DNA of 64,000 nucleotides, from the NCBI GenBank assembly GCA_025331125.1, contig JAOALB010000065.1, positions 186,001 through 250,000 on the forward strand. The letters are read 5' to 3'. Origin of the DNA: Mycogone perniciosa. Taxonomy: Eukaryota > Ascomycota > Sordariomycetes > Hypocreales > Hypocreaceae. Shown here one piece after another: positions 1-10,745 of this stretch (positions within the stretch are counted from its first letter, which is position 1; every line of letters starts with the position of its first letter). The notes under the pieces were generated by a model. That model was not told where the DNA came from. It saw only the letters and a list, made by a program, of their open reading frames with translations, and ran no database searches. The position numbers were made by a program, and so were the translations under genes.

Positions 1-407
1 GGAGCTCACGGTATTCTCAATCGTCAAACGACCCTGGGCGAGACTCAGTCACGGTGCCTCCTCTCAGTTTCGAGGGTCGCCCTGAGATGAGTCGAGTCAA
101 CTCTGGGAGTCCAGTGGTGTCAACATATCCAACCAAAATTCCCTGGAAGGATGGTATGTCTGGCACGATAGAGCGCCCTGTGTCGGCAGTTTCATCGACT
201 GGTTATTCCAGCGGCATCCCAGAGAGCATTCACGATGCATGGGATCCTACAGAGGCTGGAAAGTCCTGGGGCGCGAACCGTGCCCCAAGCAGCGCATACA
301 CCACTAGTCAACCAACGTTGGGTTTGAGCAAACAGCCTCAACTTGCCATGGCGTCGAAATCAAATGACATGAGCTGGCTCAACCTAGGGGATCAGTCTCG
401 GGTCTGA
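1..407 (+). CDS. 3' end of an unidentified protein-coding gene (partial)
   Basis: The frame is open from the left edge of the window (first full codon at 3) to a TGA at 405-407, giving about 134 residues of C-terminus. The product is rich in Ser, Pro, Thr and Gly, with no recognisable fold, and ends in the tail MSWLNLGDQSRV. Low-complexity, probably disordered tails like this are common at the end of fungal regulatory proteins, but the conserved part lies outside the window, so no function is given. No splice site is needed to keep the frame open. The 5' boundary is unknown. Confidence 0.5.
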   Translation, partial: SSRYSQSSNDPGRDSVTVPPLSFEGRPEMSRVNSGSPVVSTYPTKIPWKDGMSGTIERPVSAVSSTGYSSGIPESIHDAWDPTEAGKSWGANRAPSSAYTTSQPTLGLSKQPQLAMASKSNDMSWLNLGDQSRV

Positions 408-3400
408 GTGTGCTATGTCAACTCTCAAATGATATATCACGAAACATGGTCTTTCAGCACAATTTTCTGATGACCTGGTCGACTTGCTACCTGTAATGTT
501 TTGGCGAGGCACTCCTTTCGCGGATCACTGCTATTTATTTCATCCGTTTTCCGCCTATATCTCTATATTTCCTTTGCGTCCTCACCGGGACAAGAATTTA
601 TTCACATAGACGTTGCGCCGCCAGGACTATGAATTTTCGAACAAAAGCACATCGGGTCCCAATTTCACCCATACTTGTTAGTTGTCTGGGCGTTAATCCC
701 AGATTTGTGTCACTACCGACTTTGCAGCATGACTTGGCGTCGACATCTTTGTTTGGACATATTGGGCTCACACTCTGGGCTCTTCTCTCTATTTATTTTC
801 TGTACATTCTAGAATCACGCCCGGGATAGGCCATTTTCCTTGTGTCAAGATGGGTTCCACTGCGATCTCCTGCAATGTAATACCTGCGCCTGAAGGGGGT
901 TGTGGGGGAGGGATACTGTGGGTGCTGGTGTTGGAGGGTTTCTGCGAGGGTGGACAATTGCAACCACTTTTGAGTTTATTGAGCGAGATTAGTCGAGGAA
1001 TACATATACCACCTATGTGGTTCTCCGAAGCCACGTACACCCTTTGCGTTAGTTGATGAAGTGATAAAAATGGCAGATACTACTTCGTACTAGCAGTAGT
1101 ACTACTGATAACGCCAGTCCTGTGGATGTGCTCCGTAAATAAATGCTAATCCGCATTAATACACATTCTGGAGTACGGCGACGCGCGGATCACGGATATC
1201 GGACTTTTATGGGATGTTGCACAGATCAATAAGTACGACTAATAATGCCCTCCACACTCGATACAAAATTGAACACAAGAAAAGATGTGTGATGGATGAT
1301 GTTGCATTGTAACTAGGTATATTGAGCCACGAGCGCCTTCTTGTCCCTTCAGCTACAGGCACCGATGTTGGGCATCGTTACATTGGAGAGGAAAGGATTG
1401 GAGAACCAAGCCAATGGTGTCTTTCGGATAGAAATACACTCGCAGCACAACATCTTGCTTCGCCTATCAGCTTATCGCGGACCGAAACTAGCTTTTTACT
1501 TCTTTTTTTTTTTTTGAAAATGGCGGGGTGGGAGTTTGGTTTAATGAATGAATTCTTGACATCTGCGAATATCACATGAAAGCGATAAGGGGATTTCGGA
1601 GTAATAACATGGAACACATATGGATTCCCTTCGGAACAGGCATGGTCCAGGTGCCCCCTCAGGCGCAAGGGCAAGGGCAAGGGGCAGGTGATGCCACCCT
1701 GCTTTTCAGCCTGTTCACCGAGGGGTCTAGAAAGAGAGAGGAGGACCTTGTGCGGAGATGGATGCTGCATGAACCTAGACCCGGGACAAGGATGCAACCA
1801 CCATTGAGATCATACATACGGAGTATGTACTATTATATGCAGATGTGGGCAGACGCGGACTGCGGCGACCAGGGGGGGTTGTAAGTGGCCGAGCAGACTG
1901 TGGATGCGCCCGCCACAGAATCGAAAGCAGAGGGAGGTGAAGGCCGCACCGCCATTATTACTACTACGATCATCCCGGCTTGGCTTGGCTGTTGTTGAAC
2001 GCCTGCCTGTCTGTCAGCAAAAAAGTACCGATCCGTGTGTCCATAAGAACAGGGAGACATACATATTAAGGTATGCATATATGCATACAGCTGAGCTGCA
2101 GACGAACGAAGTTGGGCAATGCTCACGCGCCGATGGAACCCTTTGAGCCGCCCCCCAAGTCGGGTTGGAATGAGTTGTCTGTGGTTACTGTACGAAGTAC
2201 GGAGTACTGAGCACTGTATTCGTACTATGGACCGGCTCAATCAAAGAAAGAATGGCGCGCGAGCCGTGTCCATCCATACCCGAAGGCAATATACTAACGC
2301 TACCCAACTCGAGCCTCGCGCCTCTACCTGTCTATTGTTGGAGAGTGGGGGAGGGCGGAAAGGTGAGGGAGGAGAATTGGGCATAGCTTGGATGCGCAAA
2401 ATTCTCGCAGTCCTGCCAATACGGACTGATTTATTGCAGCGCATTGTATTATTATTTCGTACGAGTAGAGACACGCAAGACTGCAAGATTTCTAACGGCA
2501 CTGGGTAAAGTGCTGGAATCTGGGTCTCACTCAGAGTTACGTTACGGGTGGATGCTTGATGCCCTCCTCGGTTAGATTACCGGGTGTTGGAGGGACTAGC
2601 ACGGGAACAAGACTCCGTTTCTATTTCGTGAAAGACCAATGCAGTACGGAGTAATAGTCATAGTACTACTTCGTACTACTACTATTATCTGTGGACTCAC
2701 CACAAATGCTGACGGCCCCCTTCTGCAGCAGCTTCGGTGTACGGATTGTAGATAGTAGTATTATATCTTATATGAGACGGAGTACTCCGTACGAAGGTCG
2801 GTGCTGTCAAGCCACAGCGGGCTCTAGTAAGCCGCCCGAAACCGGCAGATTATTCGATCTCGGCAAGCCAGTTTCAACATCGGACAAGGTTATAGATAGA
2901 GATACCCAAGTTGGTAGATATATGTGTTAGTCCTCGTACATATGTATGAAATGGTGACAACAGTTAGTTAGTACGAGTATACTACCAACTGAATCTGAAT
3001 GAGGAAAAAAAAAGCTCCGTCAATCTCCTGCAAAGATGGAGAGAGATGCAGCTTGCTTATGCAGTCTATCGCTTTTTCCAGGCACTAATAACCCCACCGA
3101 ACCTGACAGGGTTTTCAGACGGGCCACCACTAAACCACCAACCAACAAGAGTGCTAATGTTCTGGGCACTGGTCAATTTGGCTTTTAAGCAGGTCGCACA
3201 CCCATGCGAGATCCGCCCAGCGATCCCCCACCACCAAACTCACTAACTACGAGTACGGAGTACAGTTACTGCCTCGAGCAAGCTCCGCCGCCCGCCAAAA
3301 ACCTCTAGTAGGTACTACTTGGTCACCCCATCAACTCACCTTTTTTCCCTCACCTCACCTACACTCGAGCCATCTTGCCCTTCGTTGCGACTTATCATCT

Positions 3401-3788
3401 CGGCGTCGCTATCGACAATCTCATCATATTCTGTGCTTGCTCGGCTCGTCAGCTACAAGCACCGTCGGTACGGCGGCTTACGGGAAGCTGTGTCGCACCG
3501 TCTCTATTCGCCAATTGCTGTGTCCGATCGCTACCGATTCTCCCCGACAACGACGAGATCGTTCCATCCAACCGCCCACGACAGCTCCTTTCCTGTATCG
3601 AAAAACGAGCCCAGAGAAATTCAAGAAGAGAAACGTATAGAGCATTGCTCCCTCTGGAGCACACCGCATACAACAGCGCTTGGCGCAGGTGTTGTCGGCG
3701 CTCGTTCGTGGTCTTTTGCTAGCGGATACGACTAGGCTTGGCTGTCACCAGATCCGGGTCCCCTCGTGAGGACTCAAGCTCTATCGCC
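408..3788. other. 3.4 kb intergenic region and probable long 5' leader of the bHLH gene
   Basis: No gene is supported here. Open frames are short, overlap one another on both strands and resemble no family I know. The stretch holds several copies of a short palindromic element (TACGGAGTA / TACTTCGTA types near 1081, 1812, 2190, 2645, 2777 and 3248). The CT- and CA-rich stretch from about 3320 to 3788, directly before the bHLH start codon, looks like a promoter plus transcribed leader. Confidence 0.5.
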
Positions 3789-5963
3789 ATGATGAGCTCT
3801 GCAGCATGGAGCGGGCAGGATCAGCACATGGCTTCGGCGGCGGATGATGACTTTCAGCACTTTCTGGATATCAGCGCGATGGGAAACATGGCCGACGGGA
3901 TGCAGTTCGACTTTCATGGTTTTCAAGATAGCAGTGCCCACTCCATCATGACGCAACCACGCCAGACCGCTGATGCCATCATGGGCGACTCGGACCCTTC
4001 CAGTATGATCCCCAGGAGCGATGGGCTCTTGCAGAATCACACACCGGTCATGACTTCGACAGCCGCGCATGCGTCTATCCCGGCCCATATGATGACTTCA
4101 CCAGTGCAGAATGATGCCATCTCAAGTATCGACGCGCAGATTCAGTACTTGCAGCAGCAAAAGTTTCAACAGCAGCAACGACAGCTCCATGAGCAACAAG
4201 CTGCTTTCTTCTCAAGTCATGTGCCCCCGACGCCCCGGAGTCTTGAGATGACCCCAGGCAGCGGCCAGTTTTATTCGCAAGCCGATCAAGTGTCTTCGCG
4301 GAGCGCATTTGACAGAAGTTATCATCAGCGCATGGCTGAGCAGCAGGATGTGAGTCTATGAACAGCCCTTCACGTAGGATATGTCGATGGCGACAAAGTG
4401 TTTACTGACTATGAATTTCAGATGGCATTTACACCGCTTGTATCCCCTGCGGTGACTCCTTTGGACCCCCATTTCAACATGGATAGCGCATTTGCTGTCT
4501 CCAGCTCTTACTTCAGCCCTTTGACTTCTCCGGCGCTACATGCTCAGAATGATTCATCATCCGCTTATGATCACAGCACCCACTCCAACAACTCACCCGT
4601 GGAGATGGATCTCGAGCCTCCGGCCATTCCAGCTACCACGAGTTTGGACCTTTCAAAGAAGGCGAGGAAGAACAATGCTGCCAAAACGAGAGCGAAGTCG
4701 AGTATAAAGAGTTCACCAATCTCAAAACCTCTACGGAGGAAGACCGGTCCCAGTCCAGCCATTATGTCACAAGTACTAAGCGAGGTTGATGAGAGAAATC
4801 TTCAGGCTACGGACCCTAGCCTTCTCCCACTGCCAGCTGCATCAAGCGACGTATTAGAAGAGAACGCATCAGTCTCGCCTGAAACTCTGACCGATATGCC
4901 TCCTCCACCGATTCCAACCCGGCGATCAACGAGCAAGTCTCCATACATACAGGCGCAAACGAATGTTCAAACGGCTCATGTACAGGGCCTGGCCGATGAT
5001 CGTCCACCCCATCCCGCTACGCCTGCTTCATTAATGAGGCTCCCTGCGTCGAAAACGAAGAAACTTACAACTAGCCACCAGGAGCCTGTCGTTTCTGACA
5101 ACATTGAATCCCTGGAGCTCCCCGAATCGATATCGAATGCACCGCTTGGCCCTATCAACACCCGGCTTATGTCCCAACCCCTGAAATCGGAATTGACCTC
5201 ATCCAAAGGCGTCACATTCCAATCAATGTCATCACCGATTGTGAGAGCAACTGGAACGATGTCGGCGAACCAGAGTCCGCTCTTACAACCTGGTTCTTCT
5301 AGCTCTAGTCAGCGGAAGACGCCTCAGCTATCTGCAAGGAACAGTCGAAAGCGGTCAACAGGATCAGTCCACGTCTCACCAGCACTACTGCCCAGGATAT
5401 CACCTAATATCAAACCACTGATACCTGGAGCGGCGGGAATGTCTGCTGAGGATACGGCATCGAGGCTACTGATGTCAAAGTCAAACTACCAAAACATTCT
5501 GGAGGGAAACCAAGTCCCCGGCGTCTCATACCCCAGCGAACTGTCCACAAATCTTACATCAAAACGAACGTCGCACAAGATCGCTGAGCAAGGTCGCCGA
5601 AACCGCATTAACTCTGCATTGCAGATTATGGCTGGCCTGTTGCCAGACAGCAAAAACAAGGGAACATCTGGGGATGATAGCGACAAGAAGGATAGCAAGC
5701 AGTCCAACACGTCGAATAGTAAGGCTAGCGTGGTGGAGAATGCCATTGTTCACATGAGAAATCTGGAGAAGGAAAATGTCGACCTGAAACAAGAGTTGGA
5801 AGCACTGAAGGACCGACTTAAGAAGCTAACGGGCGTATCTGGAGATTCAAACGGGGCGAGTGGTGTGGAAAACGACCCGAAGGCAAAGCCCGATGAAGAT
5901 ATTAAAGATGACGTCAAAATGTCCACAGAAGATTCGATCGAAGTGGCCAAGGAAAGCAGTTGA
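3789..5963 (+). CDS. palcA: NUC-1/PalcA/Pho4-type bHLH transcription factor
   Basis: Exons 3789-4349 and 4422-5963 give 700 residues; the intron (GTGAGT...TTTCAG) is phase 0. The basic helix-loop-helix begins near residue 568 with KRTSHKIAEQGRRNR. His572, Glu576 and Arg580 are spaced four apart, the arrangement that reads CACGTG/CACGTK in Pho4-type proteins. An acidic/Ser-Lys loop is followed by helix 2 from about 621 and a leucine-zipper-like coil to about 655. The N-terminal half is Gln-rich (residues 115-140) and low complexity; FTPLVSPAVTPLDP at the exon junction is a conserved block of the family. In Neurospora NUC-1 and its Aspergillus counterpart activate phosphatase and phosphate-transport genes under phosphate starvation in the nucleus. 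The start at 3789 is the first ATG in the frame. The family is firm; the exact orthologue is inference. Confidence 0.85.
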
Positions 5964-6333
5964 TGTCGACATTACTGGAAAGGGTACGGATAGGATGGTA
6001 AAAGAGGATGCCACAGAGGTGGCACTAATGACGGGGAGCAAGCATCGTATATATATATGACATGACGTCTGTTGGATCATATCAACGGGCCATATTGGCT
6101 CAATGTCGCGACGAGTTTGGGAGCTACTATGTTTGGGCGGCTTTGTCGAATTTGGGTACAGTATTGCAATGTGTTATGATGGGGCTTTGCTCTTTTTGTT
6201 ATTCCAGGCTTGAATAGTGTAATGCAGCTTCGGACTCTACGAGCACCCGTGAGCAAGAATCCTTGCGCCGAGGCTGAAAGGATTATATAGAGTATATATC
6301 ACAATGACGAAATGTGGACGATCAGTTTTGTTT
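5964..6333. other. 370-bp convergent spacer
   Basis: This is 3' flanking sequence between the bHLH gene (+) and pcc1 (-). It contains AT-rich stretches such as a short TA run near 6048, as expected for overlapping 3' ends. No gene is seen. Confidence 0.5.
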
Positions 6334-6788
6334 TCACTGTGTTGGAATTGGCTGCAGGGCGTCGACTTCGAAATCCAAGAGGTCGGTGTCCAGCTTTTCC
6401 ATGACGTCCAATACCAGCTTCAGCCAATCCATAAACGAGTTCACAGCAACTCGCAGCATGCGGTTGGTGGTCGCCTGATATCTGATCTTGAGAATCCGCG
6501 CCTCGTCCGGGGTGGTCGATCCATCGTCATTGGCCGCAACAACTGACATTTCTCTCTGAACCAGGGCGGACAGCTCTCGGTCGACTCCCAACGCTTTGAG
6601 GGCTACGGTGGCTAGCCTTGCGGTGGGAAAGGGAACATGCAGCTCTCTGCGACAAGGTCGGGTGACCCCCCCTCTGGTTAGCAGAAGTTCGATGGTAGCC
6701 GGGGGCAACTAGAGGATAGTTTTTGTTCTGGGGGGAGAGAGGAGGCTTGCATGGCGCATGGGAACTTGGGGTCGTAACTGGCATCCAT
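6334..6788 (-). CDS. pcc1: EKC/KEOPS complex subunit Pcc1
   Basis: Exons 6751-6788 and 6334-6646 (complement) give 116 residues, the usual Pcc1 size. Pcc1 is the small dimerising subunit of the KEOPS/EKC complex, which makes the universal tRNA t6A modification and also acts in telomere maintenance and transcription. The domain starts with LHVPFPTARLATVALKALGV and ends with the signature RMLRVAVNSFMDWLKLVLDV. The second exon alone has no plausible ATG. A 104-nt intron with a GC donor (GCAAGC), a TGCTAAC branch point and a CGCAG acceptor restores an N-terminus MDASYDPKFPCAIELHVPF in the correct phase. The gene is divergent from cdc14. The family is clear; the GC-AG intron is my model and needs transcript support. 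Confidence 0.85.
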
Positions 6789-7687
6789 TGCGTTGGCTAG
6801 CGAGGCATCCCCGGGCGACGAGCGTAGAAGAGGGGAGAGGGAGGGGACGGGAGGAATGCGGAGGAAGAGTCTGAATCACGCGGCGTTTGGCTGCTGACGA
6901 CAGAGAGAGACGATCGGGATCTGGAGTCGATTCGATGTGCGCGCGAGAATGGAGGGGTTGTCTTGTGTTCCGATAACAGTCAAAATCAGAACAGATGAGT
7001 GGCTGGTGCAAGGCTTGAGAAGAAACGTCCGGTTCCCTTTTCCCTCCACTAATACGAAGTGCAAGCCACACGCCACACGCCACACGCCACACGCGACAGA
7101 ACAAGCCGGGAAGAAACGTGGCGGAGGCCGGTTGTTGTTGCGTTGCCGTGGCGACTGGTCCGCCCCACAACAAACCGAAGTGCAGCTTAGGCGCTGTTGT
7201 GAGCAAGGGGTAACAGGTGCCAGCAAGCGCTGCAGGTAGGGGTCAAAATAACATGCCCAGCAACCCGTACAAAAACATCGCGAAGCCCCATATCACCGCT
7301 CTGCCCAACAAACCACCGCCCCTCTCACTCTTCTCTTCTTCTTCTTTTCCCTCTCCCTCATCGATACTCCCTCCTCCTCACCGCTCTCTCCTGCTGCAAT
7401 CGCTGTTCGCGGGACACACGACGAGCTCTGGGCTTTTTGCTGGGCGCCTGAAAGCATCAATTACCCCGTTTTATTGTGCAGCGAAAGGCGGTGTCGTCGC
7501 TTGTCGATCTAGGCCGGCTATTGTCACTTTTCTGCAGTGACGTTTTTTTTTTCTAACGCCCGAGTTCACGATCACACGACCACCCCGAAGCTTGCTCAAC
7601 GCCCTTACGATCGCCTGGTGATATTCGCTTCCTGTCCTTGGGCATCCCGACGATCCCAGTGCTGCTGAGAAGTGCGAGGCTGAAACA
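6789..7687. promoter_or_regulatory. Divergent promoter region between pcc1 and cdc14
   Basis: This 0.9-kb spacer serves both genes. It contains four tandem copies of GCCACAC (7065-7092) and a long pyrimidine-rich tract (about 7320-7400) typical of filamentous fungal promoters and leaders. Open frames here are low-complexity shadows and none resembles a protein family. Confidence 0.45.
7065..7092. repeat. Heptanucleotide tandem repeat (GCCACAC)x4
   Basis: Four exact tandem copies of a 7-bp unit lie in the pcc1/cdc14 divergent promoter. It is a short minisatellite likely to vary in copy number; no function is assigned. Confidence 0.8.
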
Positions 7688-9817
7688 ATGGCTCCTTCCA
7701 CGAGGCACTCCCACAACGTGGGACACATTGTCGAATACATCCCGGGTATGTTTTGATTCTCGTCTCTACCTTGCACTGCATAGCAACGGTTCCGCAATGG
7801 CTGTCTGCCTCTGGCTGGCGCTGTCGCCATGGTCAGGCGAACCGGACAGCACTCACTGCTTCACGATTGCAGCCCAATGCGACCCAATCCCGATTGATTG
7901 CTAACTGTTGAGTAAAGACCGTCTGTATCTTGGCTCTTACGCGCATCCTCCTACGCCGGACACTCCTCTCCCCGGTACCGAAGCGCCCAAGAAGCGATCG
8001 TCAAGATATGTCGACGGAGTCACTCCAGCCCCACTGATCACCAACCGAAACCCCCCTTGCTACTTCACCGTCGATGACACCCTTCTGTACAATGCCTTCC
8101 ACCACGATTTCGGCCCTCTGCACATCGGACACCTCTACCGTTTTGCCATCAAGTTCCACGACATCCTGGGTGCCAAAGAGAACAGGGATCGCCCCATTGT
8201 CTTCTGGAGCGCCGCTGACCCAAGAAGTATGTATTGTTCACTTCCCCGCAATTGAGTAATCAATCAAGACAGCTGACATGTGAATATTCAGGTCGCGCCA
8301 ATGCTGCGTGCATGCTCGCTTGCTACATGGTCCTGATCCAGAACTGGCCGCCTCATTTGGCCCTTGCGCCAATTGCGCAGGTTGACCCGCCGTTGATGCC
8401 GTTCCGAGATGCTGGATACAGCCAGGCCGACTACGGAATTAGTGTGCAGGACGTCGTGTATGGTGTTTGGAAGGCGAAGGAAGAGAAGTGCTGTGACCTC
8501 GACAACTTCGATCTGGACCAATATGAAATGTACGAGCGAGTGGAGCACGGCGACTTCAATTGGATCACGCCCCATTTCCTGGCCTTTGCGTCTCCCCAGC
8601 ACACACCCGTTGCCAAGATCACGGAGGACTCTGAGCTGTACCCGTTGCTGCCCAGAGATATCCCTGCTGTCGAAGCTCACCCACTGCTTCCCCAGCCATT
8701 CAAGAATGTGCTGGCTCACTTCTCCGAGAGGAGCATCGGCTTGGTCGTCCGCTTGAACTCTCATCTCTACTCGCCCTCTTACTTTGAGGCACTGGGCATC
8801 CAGCACATTGACATGATTTTCGATGACGGAACTTGTCCTCCTCTTTCGACCGTCCGAAAGTTCATTCGGCTAGCACACGAGACGATTAGCGTGAAGAAGA
8901 AGGGCGTTGCTGTGCACTGCAAGGCTGGTCTTGGCCGAACCGGTTGTCTGATTGGCGCATATCTCATTTACCGCCACGGTTTCACAGCAGATGAGGTCAT
9001 CTCCTTCATGCGATTCATGAGACCGGGCATGGTGGTTGGCCCTCAGCAGCACTGGCTGCACCTGAACCAAGGTACCTTTAGAGAGTGGTGGATTGAGGAG
9101 CGTATTGAGCGAAAGCTCAGGAAAGAACTTGCGGCTGCTGCGCACCATGTGCACCAAGCGCCCAGCACACCTATCCGAGCCATGCAAAAGGCGTCCCTTC
9201 GCACTGGCCAAACCTCGACACCACCTAACCGAAGCCCTTCCAACCGAACACCTCTGAGCGAGGTTGATCAGGATCGAAACAATGTGGGCGTTCATGAAGA
9301 CTATCTGCCAGCACCGACACCGGGTCAACCCCGAAAGGCTGTTCGTGATCGTCACCATCCATACCAGAGGTCGGGCTCATTCCAAGCCACACTAGAGGAG
9401 CAGCAAATCTTGGAACAAGAGGAGGAGGCTGTATCGACACACCGCCACTCTCAAAGTGCAGAATCAGATGAAGAGCGACATCTTCGAACGCGGAGTCAAC
9501 GCAAGGCGTCCCAATCACCGATTCGCAGTGAGAAGGTTCGCTCCGTGAGTCAAACCACAACGACCGTCTATGTGATTGACAACGATGCGTCCTTTGATGC
9601 GGAGAACATTGGTTCTGTAAGGGCCAAGCCGGCTGAGCGGGTCACCAGCTCAGGCGTCCTCCCCAAGGTCCGAGGAAGGCGGGCGGCGGCAGAATCCCCC
9701 TTGCGAACAAAGGACACGGCGGGTGTCCGCAAGACCAGCGGTCGTGTCGGAAGTGCTAGCATGACGGCTTCGATGACGGCAGCATCAACCGCACGCAAGG
9801 TATCTGGAACATCATAG
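7688..9817 (+). CDS. cdc14: Cdc14 dual-specificity protein phosphatase
   Basis: Exons 7688-7745, 7918-8226 and 8292-9817 encode 630 residues. Cdc14 removes phosphate from CDK sites (pSer-Pro) and drives mitotic exit, septation and cytokinesis. The N-terminal regulatory (DSPn) half starts with VEYIPDRLYLGSY and continues through FWSAADPRS. The catalytic half carries the P-loop HCKAGLGRTG with Cys332 and Arg338 in the Cys-x5-Arg arrangement, followed by the Cdc14-typical YLIYRHGF. After about residue 390 the protein becomes a Ser/Arg/Pro-rich disordered tail with many SP and TP sites, as in other fungal Cdc14 proteins, where the tail controls localisation. Both introns have GTATGT donors. The first exon is short (58 nt) and starts at the only ATG that fits. 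Confidence 0.95.
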
Positions 9818-10745
9818 GGGATCACTACCAGACGGCGGGCTGCGACAGCTGTTCGCCCATGACGGCTTATACCTTTCATCTTAACGATCATGATTCACGT
9901 TTTCTTCTATGATGAGCCATTCATGTGTTTGCATACATGGGCGTTTATTTCAAGGCGTGGTGGGTTGGGGAGACTTAAGATAAAAAAAACTTCGATGTTT
10001 TCTTGCGATTTTTACAGTTCTACGGAGGGTTATATGAAACTAATAACCCCTTCGTTACATCCAAGAAACGTCGCTGGTCCTTTGCGAAGTCGCGAAGGGG
10101 CCGAGATGGAGGGAAGCCAGCGGTGTACTCCATACAGATTGAGCAGAAGTAAGGGGGGGGGGGGGTAAATATCCGAGCTGGTGTGTTGTGGCGCATATCT
10201 CTGCAACCGAAAATTACGAACTGCAATGGCGCAACGGACGGAAGGGCGGAACAGGGTGATATCGTCTTATCAAGCATTGTACTGGTTATCGTTTTCTCTC
10301 TTTGTTTTATGTGTGTTTTTCTTATTTCTTTTTCTTGCAGTTGGTTTATTGGGCATGGGCATTGGGTAATGCGCGTATCAAGTTGCTGCTGCTTTCGAGC
10401 GAGGATGTCTCTTCAATGGACTACAGGGATGAAGCAAAGGGGAGGCTGATATTCTTTATACGTCAGACACATGATATAAATCTCAAGTACTTGTTCTAAT
10501 CGTGCGCTGTTGTGGACTTTCTGCGAGTCTGAAATGCAGAATGAAAGTAGTAGGCGATTACCAGAATTTCTACCTCTATATCTTTGTCTTCGACATATCC
10601 AGAACTAACTCTATAAAATGCAGACATTCGTATTCATGTAGCAGCTTCAATGTATATGTCTTCCTAAACCCGATTTTAATCTCTCATCAATATCATCAAA
10701 CTCATATCCAAAACACATACTATATATACCATCATCTCATTCATT
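9818..10745. other. Convergent spacer between cdc14 and the HeLo-pseudokinase gene
   Basis: This 0.9-kb AT-rich sequence includes a run of 13 G (10153-10165). Reading frames are short and uninformative. It probably holds the 3' ends of both flanking transcripts. Confidence 0.45.

Noticed and set aside
3319..3735. A 138-codon frame before the bHLH gene as a separate gene
   Set aside because: Overlapping frames are open in the same place, the start is not convincing, and the position fits the bHLH gene's leader.
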